From contig NZ_CP033324.1 in the NCBI RefSeq assembly GCF_003710085.1, forward strand, positions 682,001 to 746,000: DNA of 64,000 nt, given 5' to 3'. Below the pieces are notes generated by a model. That model saw only the letters and a program-made list of their open reading frames with translations. It did not search any database and was not told the DNA's origin. The position numbers were made by a program, and so were the translations under genes. This DNA comes from Nocardioides pantholopis. GTDB lineage: Bacteria > Actinomycetota > Actinomycetes > Propionibacteriales > Nocardioidaceae. Of the stretch, positions 1-9,253 are shown in pieces. The first letter of the stretch is position 1. Each line of letters starts with the position of its first letter.

Positions 1-5
1 ATCTG

Positions 6-1238
6 ATGGACGTGCCCACCTGGGTCTGGGGCCTCACGGTCGTGGGCATCCTCGGTCTGCTGGCCTTCGACTTCTTCTTCCACGTCCGCAAGGCGCACGT
101 GCCGACGCTGAAGGAGGCGAGCATCTGGTCGGCGCTCTACGTCGGCATCGCGATCCTCTTCGGAATCGGCGTGCTGGTCTTCGGCGGCGGGACGATGGGC
201 GGTGAGTACTTCGCCGGCTACATCACCGAGAAGGCGCTCTCGGTCGACAACCTCTTCGTCTTCCTCATCATCATGGCCAGCTTCCGGGTGCCTCGCGAGG
301 ACCAGCAGAAGGTGCTGCTCGTCGGCATCGTGATCGCGCTGATCGCCCGCTCCGGCTTCATCTTCGTCGGCGCCGCGCTGATCAACTCCTTCGCCTGGGT
401 CTTCTACCTCTTCGGCCTGATCCTGCTGCTGACCGCCGGGAACATGCTCAAGGGCGACCACGACGAGGCCGAGGGCGCCGACAACTTCATCATCAAGATC
501 GCCCGCCGGTTCCTGCACACCAGCGACCACTACGACGGCGACAAGCTGTTCACGATGGAGAACGGCAAGCGGGTGATGACCCCGATGCTGCTGGTGATGG
601 TGGCGATCGGCGGCACCGACATCCTCTTCGCCCTCGACTCGATCCCGGCGATCTTCGGCCTGACGCAGAACACCTTCATCGTCTTCACCGCCACGGCCTT
701 CAGCCTGCTCGGCCTGCGCCAGCTCTTCTTCCTCATCGACGGCCTGCTGGACCGCCTCATCTACCTCTCCTACGGGCTGGCCGCGATCCTGGCGTTCATC
801 GGCGTGAAGCTGGTGCTGCACGCCCTGCACGAGAACAACGTGCCGTTCATCAACGACGGCGAGCACGTCACGGTCGTCGAGATCAGCACCGCACTCTCGC
901 TCTCGGTCATCGTCGGGATCCTGGTGATCACCGTCCTGGCCTCGCTGTTCAGCAAGAAGGGCAAGGCGAGCATGGCCATCGGCAACGCCCGCCGGCACGC
1001 CACGGCGTACCTCGACGCGGAGTACACCGCCGACGCCGCGGAGCGGGAGCGGATCTTCGCCAAGCTCCTCGAGGAGCGCGACCAGATCGTGGCGCTCGGT
1101 CCGAAGTACCGCGCGATGGTGCGCGACGAGACCGAGCTGATGGAGCTGCTGGACCGGTGCCGCACCAGCCACGACGAGGCCGCCGCCGCGGGCCGCGAGC
1201 CGCAGCAGGACTCCGACAAGCTCCGCACGGGCCAGTGA
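6..1238 (+). CDS. TerC/Alx family integral membrane protein
   Basis: A polytopic inner-membrane protein of 410 residues with about eight to nine hydrophobic helices. The TerC family signatures are present: EKALSVDNLF at residues 75-84 and the second acidic motif GGTDILFALDSIPAIFG at 202-218. Family members are linked to tellurite resistance or to metal ion (manganese, calcium) export; the exact substrate here is unknown. The charged C-terminal tail (about 320-410) is cytoplasmic-looking. The start fits the usual short N-terminus before the first helix, although the gene begins at the window edge and its promoter is not visible. It is followed by tspO on the same strand after 62 bases, without obvious coupling. 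Confidence 0.93.
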   Translation: MDVPTWVWGLTVVGILGLLAFDFFFHVRKAHVPTLKEASIWSALYVGIAILFGIGVLVFGGGTMGGEYFAGYITEKALSVDNLFVFLIIMASFRVPREDQQKVLLVGIVIALIARSGFIFVGAALINSFAWVFYLFGLILLLTAGNMLKGDHDEAEGADNFIIKIARRFLHTSDHYDGDKLFTMENGKRVMTPMLLVMVAIGGTDILFALDSIPAIFGLTQNTFIVFTATAFSLLGLRQLFFLIDGLLDRLIYLSYGLAAILAFIGVKLVLHALHENNVPFINDGEHVTVVEISTALSLSVIVGILVITVLASLFSKKGKASMAIGNARRHATAYLDAEYTADAAERERIFAKLLEERDQIVALGPKYRAMVRDETELMELLDRCRTSHDEAAAAGREPQQDSDKLRTGQ

Positions 1239-1300
1239 CAGCACGGTGACCAGCAGGACCTGAGCCGCGCGCGGTTGGGGAGCCGAGACACAGTGGGGGC

Positions 1301-1768
1301 ATGCGCTCCTACGCCGTCACCGGTCTCCTCACCGCGGCGGCGGCCGCGGTCGGCAGCGCCGGGGTGCGCACCGACACGCGGTGGTACCGCCGCCTGGACA
1401 AGCCCGCGTGGCAGCCGCCGGGCGCCGCGTTCCCGCTGGTGTGGACCCCGCTGTACGTGCTGATCGGCTGGGGCACCGGCCGCGCCCTGGACCGGGCCCG
1501 CGACACCGGCGAGGACCGGCGGGTGCTGGCGCTGACCACCGCGAACCTCGCCGCGAACGCCGGGTGGAACTGGGCGTTCTTCGCCGCCCGCTCGCCGGCC
1601 TCGGGGCTCGCGGTGATCGCGGTGCTCGACACCCTGAACGTCGCGCTGGTCCGCGAGGCCGCGCGCCAGGACCGGGCGGCCGCCGCGGCGCTGACGCCGT
1701 ACGCCGTGTGGTGCGGGTTCGCGACGGTGCTCAACGCCGCGATCTGGTGGCGCAACCGCGGGAAGTAG
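1301..1768 (+). CDS. TspO/MBR family protein
   Basis: A small 155-residue membrane protein of the tryptophan-rich sensory protein (translocator/benzodiazepine receptor) family, which binds porphyrins and related ligands in the membrane. Seen directly: five hydrophobic segments, the loop-1 signature KPAWQPPG...PLVWTPLY (about 34-52) and the NAGWNWAFF segment (86-94). A CACAGT hexamer (1289-1294) lies 6 bases before the ATG, suggesting a leaderless transcript. The stop codon overlaps the probable -10 box (TAGCCT, 1766-1771) of the next gene. A link to heme metabolism elsewhere in the window is possible but only inferred. Confidence 0.88.
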   Translation: MRSYAVTGLLTAAAAAVGSAGVRTDTRWYRRLDKPAWQPPGAAFPLVWTPLYVLIGWGTGRALDRARDTGEDRRVLALTTANLAANAGWNWAFFAARSPASGLAVIAVLDTLNVALVREAARQDRAAAAALTPYAVWCGFATVLNAAIWWRNRGK

Positions 1769-1780
1769 CCTGCGCGCATC

Positions 1781-2932
1781 ATGCAGTGCCACCACTTCGA
1801 GGCCGGCCGGTGCCGGTCCTGCACCTGGCTCGACCAGCCGTACGTCGGACAGGTCGGCGCGAAGCAGGCGCACTGCCGCGACCTGCTCGCCCCCTGGCCG
1901 GAGGTCACCTGGCTGCCGCCGGTGACCAGCGCCGAGGTGGGGTTCCGGAACAAGGCCAAGATGGTCGTCGCCGGGTCGGTCGACGCCCCGAGCCTGGGCA
2001 TCCTCGACCCGGTCGGCGGCGGCGTCGACCTGCGCGACTGCCCGCTGCACGTGGCCCCGATCCGCGCGGCGCTGCCGGTGCTGGCCGGGTTCGTGACCCG
2101 CGCCCGCCTGGCGCCGTACGACGTGCCGGCGCGCCGTGGCGAGCTCAAGCACCTGCTGGTGACCGCCTCGCCCGAGGGCGAGCTGATGGTCCGCTTCGTG
2201 CTCCGCTCCACCGAGTCGCTGGCCCGGATCCGCAAGCACCTGCCCTGGCTGCGCGAGCACCTGCCGGCGCTGCGGGTCGCCGGGGTGAACCTCCAGCCCG
2301 CCCACAAGGCCGTGCTCGAGGGCGAGCAGGAGGTGCTGCTCACCGCGGAGGAGACGCTGCGGATGCGGGTCAACGGGCTGGACCTGCACCTGCGCCCGCA
2401 GAGCTTCTTCCAGACCAACACCGAGGTCGCCGCCGCGCTGTACCGGCAGGGTCGCGCCTGGATCGAGGAGGTCGGGCCGCGGACGATGTGGGACCTCTAC
2501 TGCGGGGTGGGCGGCTTCGCCCTCCACGGGGCCGGCGACGGGCGGCGGGTGCTCGGCGTCGAGACCAGCGCCGAGGCGGTGGCCAGCGCCACCCGCAGCG
2601 CGAGCGAGGCCGGGCTGGACGGGGTCCGCTTCGCCGTCGGCGACGCGACGGCGTTCGCGCTCTCCGGCGCCGAGCCCACTCCCGAGCTCGTCGTCGTGAA
2701 CCCGCCCCGCCGCGGCATCGGGACCGAGCTGGCCGGGTGGCTGGAGGCCTCGACGGTCGAGCACGTCGTCTACTCCAGCTGCAACGCCGCCACGCTGGCC
2801 CGGGACCTGGCGGCCATGCCGACGCTGTGCCCGGTCCGGGCCCGGGTGCTCGACATGTTCCCGCAGACCGGTCACTACGAGGTGATCGTGCTGCTGGAGC
2901 GGACCGCGCCGGCCGGCAGCGGACCGGCCTGA
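1781..2932 (+). CDS. rlmC: 23S rRNA (uracil-C5)-methyltransferase RlmC-type (RumB)
   Basis: SAM-dependent methyltransferase of the TrmA/RumA/RumB class, expected to methylate a uracil in 23S rRNA. The four Fe-S cluster cysteines typical of RlmC are in place: C3, C11, C14 and C87. The SAM-binding motif DLYCGVGGF is at 238-246, NPPRRG at 307-312, and the catalytic cysteine is C334 in YSSCNAATLARD. At 383 residues, with no N-terminal TRAM domain, it fits RlmC better than RlmD. A TAGCCT -10-like box ends 9 bases before the ATG, so it may have its own leaderless promoter within the end of tspO. The exact target base is assigned by family only. Confidence 0.92.
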   Translation: MQCHHFEAGRCRSCTWLDQPYVGQVGAKQAHCRDLLAPWPEVTWLPPVTSAEVGFRNKAKMVVAGSVDAPSLGILDPVGGGVDLRDCPLHVAPIRAALPVLAGFVTRARLAPYDVPARRGELKHLLVTASPEGELMVRFVLRSTESLARIRKHLPWLREHLPALRVAGVNLQPAHKAVLEGEQEVLLTAEETLRMRVNGLDLHLRPQSFFQTNTEVAAALYRQGRAWIEEVGPRTMWDLYCGVGGFALHGAGDGRRVLGVETSAEAVASATRSASEAGLDGVRFAVGDATAFALSGAEPTPELVVVNPPRRGIGTELAGWLEASTVEHVVYSSCNAATLARDLAAMPTLCPVRARVLDMFPQTGHYEVIVLLERTAPAGSGPA

Positions 2933-2971
2933 GCGCGGGGGCCTCGTCCGCGCCGGGTAGCGTTCCGTCTC

Positions 2972-3436
2972 GTGGCCGATCCCGGGGACTACTGCGAGCT
3001 GTGTGACCTGCCGTTCAGCCAGTGCGTGCACGGCCGGCCCGAGCCGGTGCCGGCCGAGCGGCCGGCCCCGGCGCCGCGGGTGAAGGCGCCGCCCCGGGTG
3101 CCCGGGACCCGCGCGTCGGCACCGGCTCCGGCGCCCACCCGGGCTCGGCGCTGGACCGCGCCCGAGGAGCTGCGCCCGGCGATCCTGGCGACGCTCCAGG
3201 AGGCCGGCGGGGAGCTGGCCGGCGACGACGTCTTCGAGCGGCTCGAGGAGCGGATCGGCGACCTGCTGCGGCCCGGCGACCGGGACCCCAACCCGCAGGG
3301 TGAGCTGCGCTGGCGCGCCGCGGCGCGCAAGGCGCGCAAGGCGCTCATGGACGACGGCCTCCTCGCGGCCGCCGGGCCGGGGGTCTGGCGGCTCACCGAC
3401 GCCGGCCGCACCGCGGATCCGACGCCCGAGGCCTGA
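2972..3436 (+). CDS. conserved hypothetical protein with N-terminal Cys motif and winged-helix-like C-terminus
   Basis: A 154-residue soluble protein, family not recognised by name. The N-terminus carries a CELC...C arrangement (residues 8-18) that could bind a metal. It is followed by a Pro/Ala-rich linker (about 23-60) and a compact C-terminal region (65-150) that reads like a winged helix: ELRPAIL, a basic ARKARKAL helix, then LLAAAGPGVWRLT. The GTG start is favoured because a TAGCGT -10 box (2958-2963) sits 8 bases upstream, consistent with a leaderless mRNA. It ends before a strong hairpin shared with the convergent downstream gene. Confidence 0.7.
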   Translation: MADPGDYCELCDLPFSQCVHGRPEPVPAERPAPAPRVKAPPRVPGTRASAPAPAPTRARRWTAPEELRPAILATLQEAGGELAGDDVFERLEERIGDLLRPGDRDPNPQGELRWRAAARKARKALMDDGLLAAAGPGVWRLTDAGRTADPTPEA

Positions 3437-3447
3437 GCCCGGACAGG

Positions 3448-3484
3448 CCGCGCGGCCGACGTACGGGGTTCGTCGGCCGCGCGG
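3448..3484. terminator. bidirectional terminator-like hairpin
   Basis: A perfect 13-bp inverted repeat (3448-3460 with 3472-3484) closes an 11-base loop. It lies between two convergent genes. It has no clean T-run, as is common for high-GC actinobacteria. Confidence 0.75.
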
Positions 3485-3522
3485 GGTCTGGGTGGCTGAT
3501 CGCCAGGGTGCGATCGGCCGGG

Positions 3523-4674
3523 CTAGTGCCGGTGCCTGATCACCAGCCTGCTCAGCGTGCTGGGGCCGAACGTCGGCGCCAGGACGTAGACCTGGGTGCC
3601 GACGGCGTCCACGCCTCCGGGGAGCACGAACCTGCCGGGCAGGATCTCGCTCACCCGGGCGCGGCCGGGGCGTCCGGGCCGCGGCGTGATCCGGAACAGC
3701 CCGCCCACCTCGGCGCCCTCGGTTCCGAGCTCCCACTGCAGCCAGCTCATCGTCGACAGCGAGGCCGCGTAGATCGTGCCACGGCGGTCGACCGCCAGGT
3801 CCACGATGGAGGTGAGGCCGTCGGCGACCCGGGTGCAGCTGCCGGCGTCGGGGCGCTCGGGGTCGCAGGTCGCGCCCGCGGCTCCCGGCCGGATCCGCCA
3901 GACCTGGGAGCTGCCCGGCGTGGCGGGGAACCCGCGCAGCTCACCGACGTACACCTCACCGCGGGAACCCACGGCGACCGATGTCGCGACCGCCTCGGCC
4001 GGGATCGGGGTGCCGGCCGGCGGCAGCGGGTTGCCCTCCGGATCCGTGGCGGGCAGCCCGTCGGGCACCTCGACGGTGCGCGGTGAGAGCTGGGCGAGGG
4101 TGCTGATCGCACCGGTCGGCGTGACCCGGAGCACGTCGTTGTTGGCGGCGTCGGCGACCACGGCGCTCCCGTCGGGCAGCACCGCGAGGCCGAAGGGGTT
4201 GCTCTCCGCCGGGTCCCCCTCCTGGTTGGTCGGGTCGGGATCGCTCGCCTGGTAGGCCCCGATGTCGGCCAGCGGCCGCGGCTCGTCCCAGCCGCGCCGC
4301 CAGCGGTACAGGGTGGCGGCGCCGGTGCCGGGCTCGCCGGCCCCGATGAGGATGTAGACAGTGCCGCGCCGGCCGAGCGCCACCGCGGGGGCGAACCCCG
4401 GCGCGACCGACCCGAGCTCGACGACCCGGGCGGGGCGGCCGCGGCGCTCCACGACCAGGCTGAAGGTGCCGTCACCCTCGCTCACCAGGCTCCGGCCGCC
4501 GCCGAGCGCGTCGAGCCCCCGGGCGTCGGTCAGGGTCGTGACCGGACGCAGGTCGTAGCGCGGGTGGGCGCCGTGGTGGCCCGGCCGGTCGCCGTGACCG
4601 GCCGTCGCCGCCGGGACGAGCGCACCCAGCAGGAGCGCGGCCGCGCCGACGGACGCGAGCAATCGTGACTGCAT
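3523..4674 (-). CDS. secreted ScyD/ScyE-like beta-propeller protein
   Basis: A 383-residue exported protein with a Sec signal peptide (MQSRLLAS...AATAG, cleavage near residue 26). NHL/propeller-like repeats follow: GLAVLPDGSAVVADAANNDVLRV and AVDRRGTIYAAS have the blade pattern of the ScyD/ScyE family. The family is named after cyanobacterial scytonemin-cluster proteins. In actinobacteria it is a common secreted protein of unknown role, and no scytonemin genes are seen here. The ATG at 4674 is chosen over much longer upstream readings because it gives the signal peptide and has a GGGAGGGG ribosome site just upstream. Confidence 0.82.
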   Translation of the reverse strand: MQSRLLASVGAAALLLGALVPAATAGHGDRPGHHGAHPRYDLRPVTTLTDARGLDALGGGRSLVSEGDGTFSLVVERRGRPARVVELGSVAPGFAPAVALGRRGTVYILIGAGEPGTGAATLYRWRRGWDEPRPLADIGAYQASDPDPTNQEGDPAESNPFGLAVLPDGSAVVADAANNDVLRVTPTGAISTLAQLSPRTVEVPDGLPATDPEGNPLPPAGTPIPAEAVATSVAVGSRGEVYVGELRGFPATPGSSQVWRIRPGAAGATCDPERPDAGSCTRVADGLTSIVDLAVDRRGTIYAASLSTMSWLQWELGTEGAEVGGLFRITPRPGRPGRARVSEILPGRFVLPGGVDAVGTQVYVLAPTFGPSTLSRLVIRHRH

Positions 4675-4754
4675 GGCCCCTCCCAGGGATGTTCGAGGTC
4701 TCGGCCCGGACGCTTCACTCAAACGCAGGCGTCCCGGCCGACGCATCGCCAAAA

Positions 4755-4782
4755 TTGACAGCGGATCGCGGCCGGTCATGAT
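4755..4782 (+). promoter_or_regulatory. SigA-type promoter of the aldo/keto reductase gene
   Basis: A consensus -35 TTGACA (4755-4760) is separated by 16 bases from a CATGAT -10 box (4777-4782). Initiation would fall at or next to the ATG at 4789, so the mRNA is probably leaderless. Confidence 0.6.
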
Positions 4783-4788
4783 GGGGCC

Positions 4789-5778
4789 ATGGATTCCCGG
4801 ACCCTCGGCCGCACCGGACGCGACGTCTCCGCCCTCGGGCTCGGCACCTGGCAGCTGGGCGCGGACTGGGGGGAGGTCGACGAGGCCGACGCCCGGGCCG
4901 TGCTCGAGGCCTCGGTCGAGGCCGGGGTCACGTTCCTCGACACCGCCGACGTGTACGGCGACGGGCGCAGCGAGCAGATCATCGGCCGGTTCCTGCGCGA
5001 CCACCCCGGTCTCACCGTGGCCACCAAGATGGGCCGGCGCGCCGAGCAGGTGCCGCAGAGCTACACGCTGGCGAACTTCCGGGACTGGACCGACCGCTCG
5101 CGGCGCAACCTCGGCGTGGAGACCCTCGACCTCGTGCAGCTGCACTGCCCGCCCAGCGCCACCATCGACGACGACGCCACCTACGACGCCCTGGACACCC
5201 TCGTCGAGGAGGGCGCGGTCGCGGCGTACGGCGTGAGCGTCGAGACCGCCGACCAGGCGCTGAGCGCCCTGGCCCGACCGCACGTCGCCACCATCCAGAT
5301 CATCCTCAACGCGTTCCGGCTCAAGCCGCTGGAGCGGGTGCTTCCCGCCGCCGCGGACTCCGGGGTGGGCATCATCGCCCGGGTGCCGCTGGCCTCGGGC
5401 CTGCTCGCCGGCCGCTACGACGAGCAGACCCGGTTCGCCGCCGACGACCACCGCTCGTTCAACCGCGACGGCAGCGCCTTCGACGTGGGGGAGACCTTCT
5501 CCGGCGTGCCGTACGACGACGGCGTCGCGGCCGCCCGCGCGTTCAGCGCGCTGGTGCGCGAGCACGGTCCGGCCGGGGCGGCGCCGGCCCAGGTCGCCCT
5601 CGCCTGGGTGGCCCAGCAGCCCGGCGTCAGCACCGTGATCCCGGGCGCGCGCAACCCCGAGCAGGCTCGGGCGAACGCCGCGGCCGGCGACCTGCCGCCG
5701 CTCTCCCCGGCGCTGCTCGACGGCGTCCGGGCGATCTACGAGGAGCGGATCAGGTCGGCTGTGCACGACCGCTGGTGA
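4789..5778 (+). CDS. aldo/keto reductase
   Basis: A 329-residue NADPH-dependent oxidoreductase with the (alpha/beta)8 aldo/keto reductase fold. The catalytic tetrad residues can be placed: D51 in FLDTADVYGDG, the following Tyr, the Lys of VATKMG and the His of LVQLHCP. The C-terminal cofactor segment VSTVIPGARNPEQARANAAA is typical. The physiological substrate cannot be told. The gene has its own promoter with a consensus -35 and little or no 5' leader. Its stop is followed after about 30 bases by the next gene on the same strand. Confidence 0.92.
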   Translation: MDSRTLGRTGRDVSALGLGTWQLGADWGEVDEADARAVLEASVEAGVTFLDTADVYGDGRSEQIIGRFLRDHPGLTVATKMGRRAEQVPQSYTLANFRDWTDRSRRNLGVETLDLVQLHCPPSATIDDDATYDALDTLVEEGAVAAYGVSVETADQALSALARPHVATIQIILNAFRLKPLERVLPAAADSGVGIIARVPLASGLLAGRYDEQTRFAADDHRSFNRDGSAFDVGETFSGVPYDDGVAAARAFSALVREHGPAGAAPAQVALAWVAQQPGVSTVIPGARNPEQARANAAAGDLPPLSPALLDGVRAIYEERIRSAVHDRW

Positions 5779-5807
5779 GCTCGGGTCGGTCGCTACCCTG
5801 GGTGGAG

Positions 5808-6662
5808 ATGACTGATCAGAACCCACCCAAACTCGACATCGACTGGGTCAAGACCGCCGCCGGGGCGTTGGCCGCCGTGTCCTCCGCCGTCCTCCTCTCG
5901 ACCCTGGGCGCTGCGGGCACCCTGATCGGGGCCGCGCTGGGCAGCGTCGCGGCGACCGTGACGACCGCGCTCTACAGCCAGGGACTGGCCCGGTCCAAGG
6001 CCAAGGTCGCCGCGGTCCAGGAGCAGGCCCTGCAGAAGGTCGGCATCGCCCAGACCGAGGTACGCCGCGCCGGCCGCCGCCCGGACGCCTCGCAGGCCCA
6101 CCTCGAGCACGCCGAGGACCAGCTGGCGGAGGCCAAGGACGGCCTCGACGACCTGCAGGACACCGCCGGCACGTCGTCGTGGCGCCAGGTCCTCGCGGGG
6201 CTGCCGTGGAAGCGCATCGCCCTGCTCAGCGCCGGGGTGTTCCTGATCGCCGTGGTGGCGATCAGCCTCTTCGAGGCGCTCTCCGGCAAGCCGGTCTCCT
6301 CCTACACCGGCGGCTCCGACCAGGACGGCCGGACCTCGATCAGCCGGCTCACCGGCTCCGGCGGAGACGACTCCCCGAAGAAGGAGCGCGACAAGCCGGA
6401 GCCGTCCCGGTCGCCGGCCTCGAGCACCCCGTCCGACGAGGCGACGCCGCGGGACGACTCCGACTCCGACTCGGACACCGGGTCGGACACCGACCCGACC
6501 CCGACTCCCAGCACCCCGTCGCCGACGACCGGCGCAACGCCCAGTGAGCAGACGACACCGCAGCCGCGCGAGGCCCAGCCGAGCTCGACGCCGAAGGCGC
6601 CGGCCCAGGGGGTGGAGCCGCGGGAGGCGGTCCCGTCCCAGGGCGGGTCCGCGGCCCCGTGA
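5808..6662 (+). CDS. hypothetical membrane protein with coiled coil and Ser/Thr/Asp-rich tail
   Basis: A 284-residue protein, not recognised as a named family. It has a hydrophobic N-terminal region (about 16-57), a charged, probably helical cytoplasmic segment (58-118) rich in Ala, Glu and Gln, a second membrane helix (about 137-158), and a long low-complexity tail rich in Ser, Thr, Asp and Pro (about 165-284), presumably outside the membrane. The ATG at 5808 is preferred over an upstream GTG inside the previous gene because it has GGTGGAG just upstream and a TACCCT box at 5794-5799. Its stop overlaps the GTG start of the next gene, so the two are probably co-translated. Confidence 0.7.
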   Translation: MTDQNPPKLDIDWVKTAAGALAAVSSAVLLSTLGAAGTLIGAALGSVAATVTTALYSQGLARSKAKVAAVQEQALQKVGIAQTEVRRAGRRPDASQAHLEHAEDQLAEAKDGLDDLQDTAGTSSWRQVLAGLPWKRIALLSAGVFLIAVVAISLFEALSGKPVSSYTGGSDQDGRTSISRLTGSGGDDSPKKERDKPEPSRSPASSTPSDEATPRDDSDSDSDTGSDTDPTPTPSTPSPTTGATPSEQTTPQPREAQPSSTPKAPAQGVEPREAVPSQGGSAAP

Positions 6663-7012
6663 GTGATGGCGTGAGCAGCCCCGGCGAGCGGCTGCGGGCC
6701 GAGCGGGAGGCGGTGCTGCGGCGGCTGACGGACCTGCACGAGGACCACGCCGCGATGGTCGAGGCCTCCCGGGACTCCAACGCCGACGACGAGCACGACC
6801 CCGAGGGGCACACGATCGCCTACGAGCGCTCGCAGGTCGACACCCACATCCGGCTCGCCGAGCGGCGGCTGGCCGAGGTCGAGGCCGCCCTGGCCTCGGT
6901 CGAGGCGGGGAGCTACGGCACCTGCGCCGGGTGCGGCCGGCCGATCGCCGCGGAGCGCCTCGAGGCCCGACCCGCGGCGACCACCTGCGTGGCCTGCGCG
7001 GCCCGCCGCTGA
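6659..7012 (+). CDS. TraR/DksA family C4-type zinc-finger protein
   Basis: A 117-residue protein with an N-terminal alpha-helical half and a C-terminal DksA-type zinc finger (CAGC near residues 90-93 and CVAC near 110-113). DksA/TraR proteins can enter the RNA polymerase secondary channel and modulate transcription. Many short actinobacterial members, including this type, are uncharacterised. The GTG start overlaps the stop of the upstream gene (GTGA). A later in-frame GTG at 6671 is an alternative. A perfect 20-bp hairpin follows the gene. Confidence 0.85.
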   Translation: MSDGVSSPGERLRAEREAVLRRLTDLHEDHAAMVEASRDSNADDEHDPEGHTIAYERSQVDTHIRLAERRLAEVEAALASVEAGSYGTCAGCGRPIAAERLEARPAATTCVACAARR

Positions 7013-7023
7013 GCGGGCCCTGA

Positions 7024-7067
7024 ACGCAGACCGGCCCGGCACCACCAGGTGCCGGGCCGGTCTGCGT
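7024..7067. terminator. very strong bidirectional hairpin terminator
   Basis: A perfect 20-bp stem (7024-7043 with 7048-7067) encloses a 4-base loop, ACCA. It lies between the convergent DksA-like and catalase genes, with no T-run. Confidence 0.85.
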
Positions 7068-7077
7068 GCGGGGAAGG

Positions 7078-8703
7078 TCAGCGGGTGACGACGACCCGCT
7101 CGTTCGGGACGCAGTGCGTCATGGTGTGGCCCTCGACGTCGCGGGGGCCGTTCTTGCCGAGGTTCGCCGCGCGCTCACGCTCCGCCGGGGAGAGGGTCTG
7201 GGTGGCCAGCGGCTCCAGACCGCGCACGTCGTCCGCGGTGATGCCCAGGCCGTCGCCGACGCGCTGCCCGAGCTCGTCCTCGCACATGAAGAAGTGCCAG
7301 ACCATCCGCTCCTGGACCTCGCGGGTGGCCTCGGAGATGTTCGCGACCAGGTTCTTGACCAGGTCGTCGCGCTCCCAGTCCTCCATCAGCCGGAACCGCT
7401 CGCCGGCCTGCGTGTAGTCGTCGGTCCGCGGCAGCCGGGACCGGGTCAGCCGACCCGAGATCTCGGGGCCGGTCTCGACGTGCCCGGGCTTGGGAGCCTC
7501 GGTGAGCCCGTTCATCGTCGACGGCTCGTAGTTGACGTGCGGGTTCTGCCCCTCCGCCAGGTCGACCTGGTAGGACATCTCGCCGCCGCGCTGGTTCGTG
7601 CGCACCGTCGCGTTCTTCGGCGAGTTCACCGGCAGCTGCAGGTAGTTCGGGCCGACCCGGTAGCGCTGGGTGTCGCTGTAGGAGAAGGTCCGGCCGACCA
7701 GCATCTTGTCGTCGGAGAAGTCCAGACCGTCGACCAGCACGCCGGTGCCGAACGCGATCTGCTCGTTCTCGTTGTGGTGGTCCGCCACGTTGCGGTTCAG
7801 CGTCATCGTGCCGACGAGCTTCGGCTCGAAGATCTCCTCGGGCCAGACCTTGGTGTCGTCGAGCGGGTCGAAGTCCAGCTCGGGGTGGTCGTGGTCCTCC
7901 ATCAGCTGCACGTAGAGGTCCCACTGCGGGTGGTCGCCGCGCTCGATGGCCTCGTAGAGGTCCTTCGAGGCGTGCCCCAGGTCGTTGGCCTGGATGTTCG
8001 CGGCGTCGTCCTCGGTCAGGCTCTTGACGCCCTGGCGGGGCTGGAAGTGGTACTTCACCAGGTGCGAGACGCCCTCGGCGTTCACCCACTTGTAGGTGTT
8101 CACGCCGAAGCCCTGCATGTGCCGGTAGTCCGACGGGATGCCGCGGGGGCTGAACAGGTTGACGAGCATGTGCATCGACTCGGGCGTCTGCGACATGAAG
8201 TCGAAGATCCGGGCCGGCTCCTGGCGGAACGTGACCGGGTCCGGCTTCAGGGAGTGGATGACGTCGGGGAACTTGATCGCGTCCCGGATGAAGAAGACGC
8301 CCAGGTTGTTGCCGACGAGGTCCCAGTTGCCGTCCTCGGTGTAGAACTTCACAGCGAAGCCGCGCGGGTCGCGGGCCGCCTCCGAGGAGTCGCGCCCGCC
8401 GATGACCGAGGAGAACCGGATCGCGAGGTCGGTCTTCTTGCCGGCGGTGTTGAACAGCTTCGCGCGGGTGTACCGCTCGATCGGCTCGTCACCCCACTTG
8501 CCGGTCGCCTCGAACTCGCCGTAGGCGACGAAGCCGCGGGCGTGCACGACCCGCTCGGGGATCCGCTCCCGGTCGAAGTGGCTGATCTTCTCCAGGAAGT
8601 GGTAATTCTCCAGCGTGGCGGGGCCGCGGGCCCCGACCGTGCGCTGGTTCTGGTTGTCGTAGACCGGATGGCCCTGGCGGGTGGTGAGCGAACGGTCGGT
8701 CAT
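7078..8703 (-). CDS. katA: monofunctional heme catalase
   Basis: A 541-residue heme catalase that dismutates hydrogen peroxide. The key residues are present: distal H54 (VVHARG), N132 ([10 protein letters not shown]) and the proximal heme ligand Y342 in [17 protein letters not shown]. The short length indicates a small-subunit clade enzyme rather than a large KatE with a flavodoxin-like tail. The ATG overlaps the stop of the upstream fur-type gene (ATGA), so the two are one operon. This arrangement, with a peroxide-responsive Fur homologue cotranscribed with catalase, is well known in actinobacteria and suggests peroxide-inducible expression. Confidence 0.96.
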   Translation of the reverse strand: MTDRSLTTRQGHPVYDNQNQRTVGARGPATLENYHFLEKISHFDRERIPERVVHARGFVAYGEFEATGKWGDEPIERYTRAKLFNTAGKKTDLAIRFSSVIGGRDSSEAARDPRGFAVKFYTEDGNWDLVGNNLGVFFIRDAIKFPDVIHSLKPDPVTFRQEPARIFDFMSQTPESMHMLVNLFSPRGIPSDYRHMQGFGVNTYKWVNAEGVSHLVKYHFQPRQGVKSLTEDDAANIQANDLGHASKDLYEAIERGDHPQWDLYVQLMEDHDHPELDFDPLDDTKVWPEEIFEPKLVGTMTLNRNVADHHNENEQIAFGTGVLVDGLDFSDDKMLVGRTFSYSDTQRYRVGPNYLQLPVNSPKNATVRTNQRGGEMSYQVDLAEGQNPHVNYEPSTMNGLTEAPKPGHVETGPEISGRLTRSRLPRTDDYTQAGERFRLMEDWERDDLVKNLVANISEATREVQERMVWHFFMCEDELGQRVGDGLGITADDVRGLEPLATQTLSPAERERAANLGKNGPRDVEGHTMTHCVPNERVVVTR

Positions 8704-9161
8704 GTGGTGGTCCCTTCGAGTGTGACGTCGGTTGCTCGGCTTGCCGAGCACGCGGCGCACTGGCCCCAGAAGACGACCTCGGCCTCGTCGAGGACGAAGC
8801 CGTGGTCGTCGGGCGGGGTCAGGCACGGCGCCGAGCCGGTCGTGCAGGCGACGTCGACGACGACGCCGCACGAGCGGCAGGTCAGGTGGTGATGGTTGTC
8901 GTCGACCCGGGTCTCGTAGCGCGCCGGGGAGCCGGGAAGCTCCAGCCGGCGCACTGCGCCGACGCGGGTCAGCGCCTCCAGGCAGTCGTAGATCGCCTGG
9001 GTCGAGACCGACCCGATCCGGTCCCGCGCCTGCGCTGCCACCTCGGCGACGAGCAGGTGCTGGCCGGTGAGCCGGGCCTCGTCGAGCACCTCGAGGACGG
9101 CCACCCGCGGACGGGTGACCCTCAGGCCGGCGGAACGCAGGCGGTCCTCTGGTGAACTCAT
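8700..9161 (-). CDS. Fur-family transcriptional regulator (CatR/FurA/PerR-like)
   Basis: A 153-residue Fur-family metalloregulator with an N-terminal winged helix and a C-terminal dimerisation and metal domain. The HHH cluster (90-92) and two CxxC pairs (C95/C98 and C135/C138), the structural zinc site, are visible. It overlaps catalase by four bases. By analogy with FurA-KatG and CatR-CatA pairs it should repress its own operon until metal-catalysed oxidation by peroxide. The ATG at 9161 has an AGGAGG ribosome site. A perfect palindrome lies 17 bases upstream and is the likely autoregulatory operator. Peroxide sensing versus iron sensing cannot be settled from sequence alone. Confidence 0.93.
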   Translation of the reverse strand: MSSPEDRLRSAGLRVTRPRVAVLEVLDEARLTGQHLLVAEVAAQARDRIGSVSTQAIYDCLEALTRVGAVRRLELPGSPARYETRVDDNHHHLTCRSCGVVVDVACTTGSAPCLTPPDDHGFVLDEAEVVFWGQCAACSASRATDVTLEGTTT

Positions 9162-9177
9162 GCCTCCTGGTACCCAA

Positions 9178-9197
9178 CTGGAATGGATCCATTCCAG
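9178..9197. promoter_or_regulatory. perfect 20-bp palindromic operator candidate of the fur-katA operon
   Basis: The sequence CTGGAATG-GATC-CATTCCAG is its own reverse complement over 20 bases and contains GAAT-N6-ATTC, the half-site layout of Fur/PerR boxes. It sits just upstream of the ribosome site of the fur-type gene and 56 bases from the start of the divergent gene at 9254. Confidence 0.75.
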
Positions 9198-9253
9198 GTT
9201 TCTGCGGTGGATCTGTTCCGAGAGCTCCGCGGGGGTGCGGGTACCGGGGGCCC

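Noticed and set aside
770-3736. A 988-codon open frame on the minus strand across terC, tspO, rlmC and the next gene
   Set aside because: It is antisense to four well-supported genes, and its translation is Arg/Pro/Gly-rich without domains; a GC-driven shadow frame.
3523-5826. A 767-residue reading of the ScyD/ScyE-like gene starting at 5826
   Set aside because: The upstream 384 codons are antisense to the aldo/keto reductase; the signal peptide and ribosome site at 4674 fix the start.
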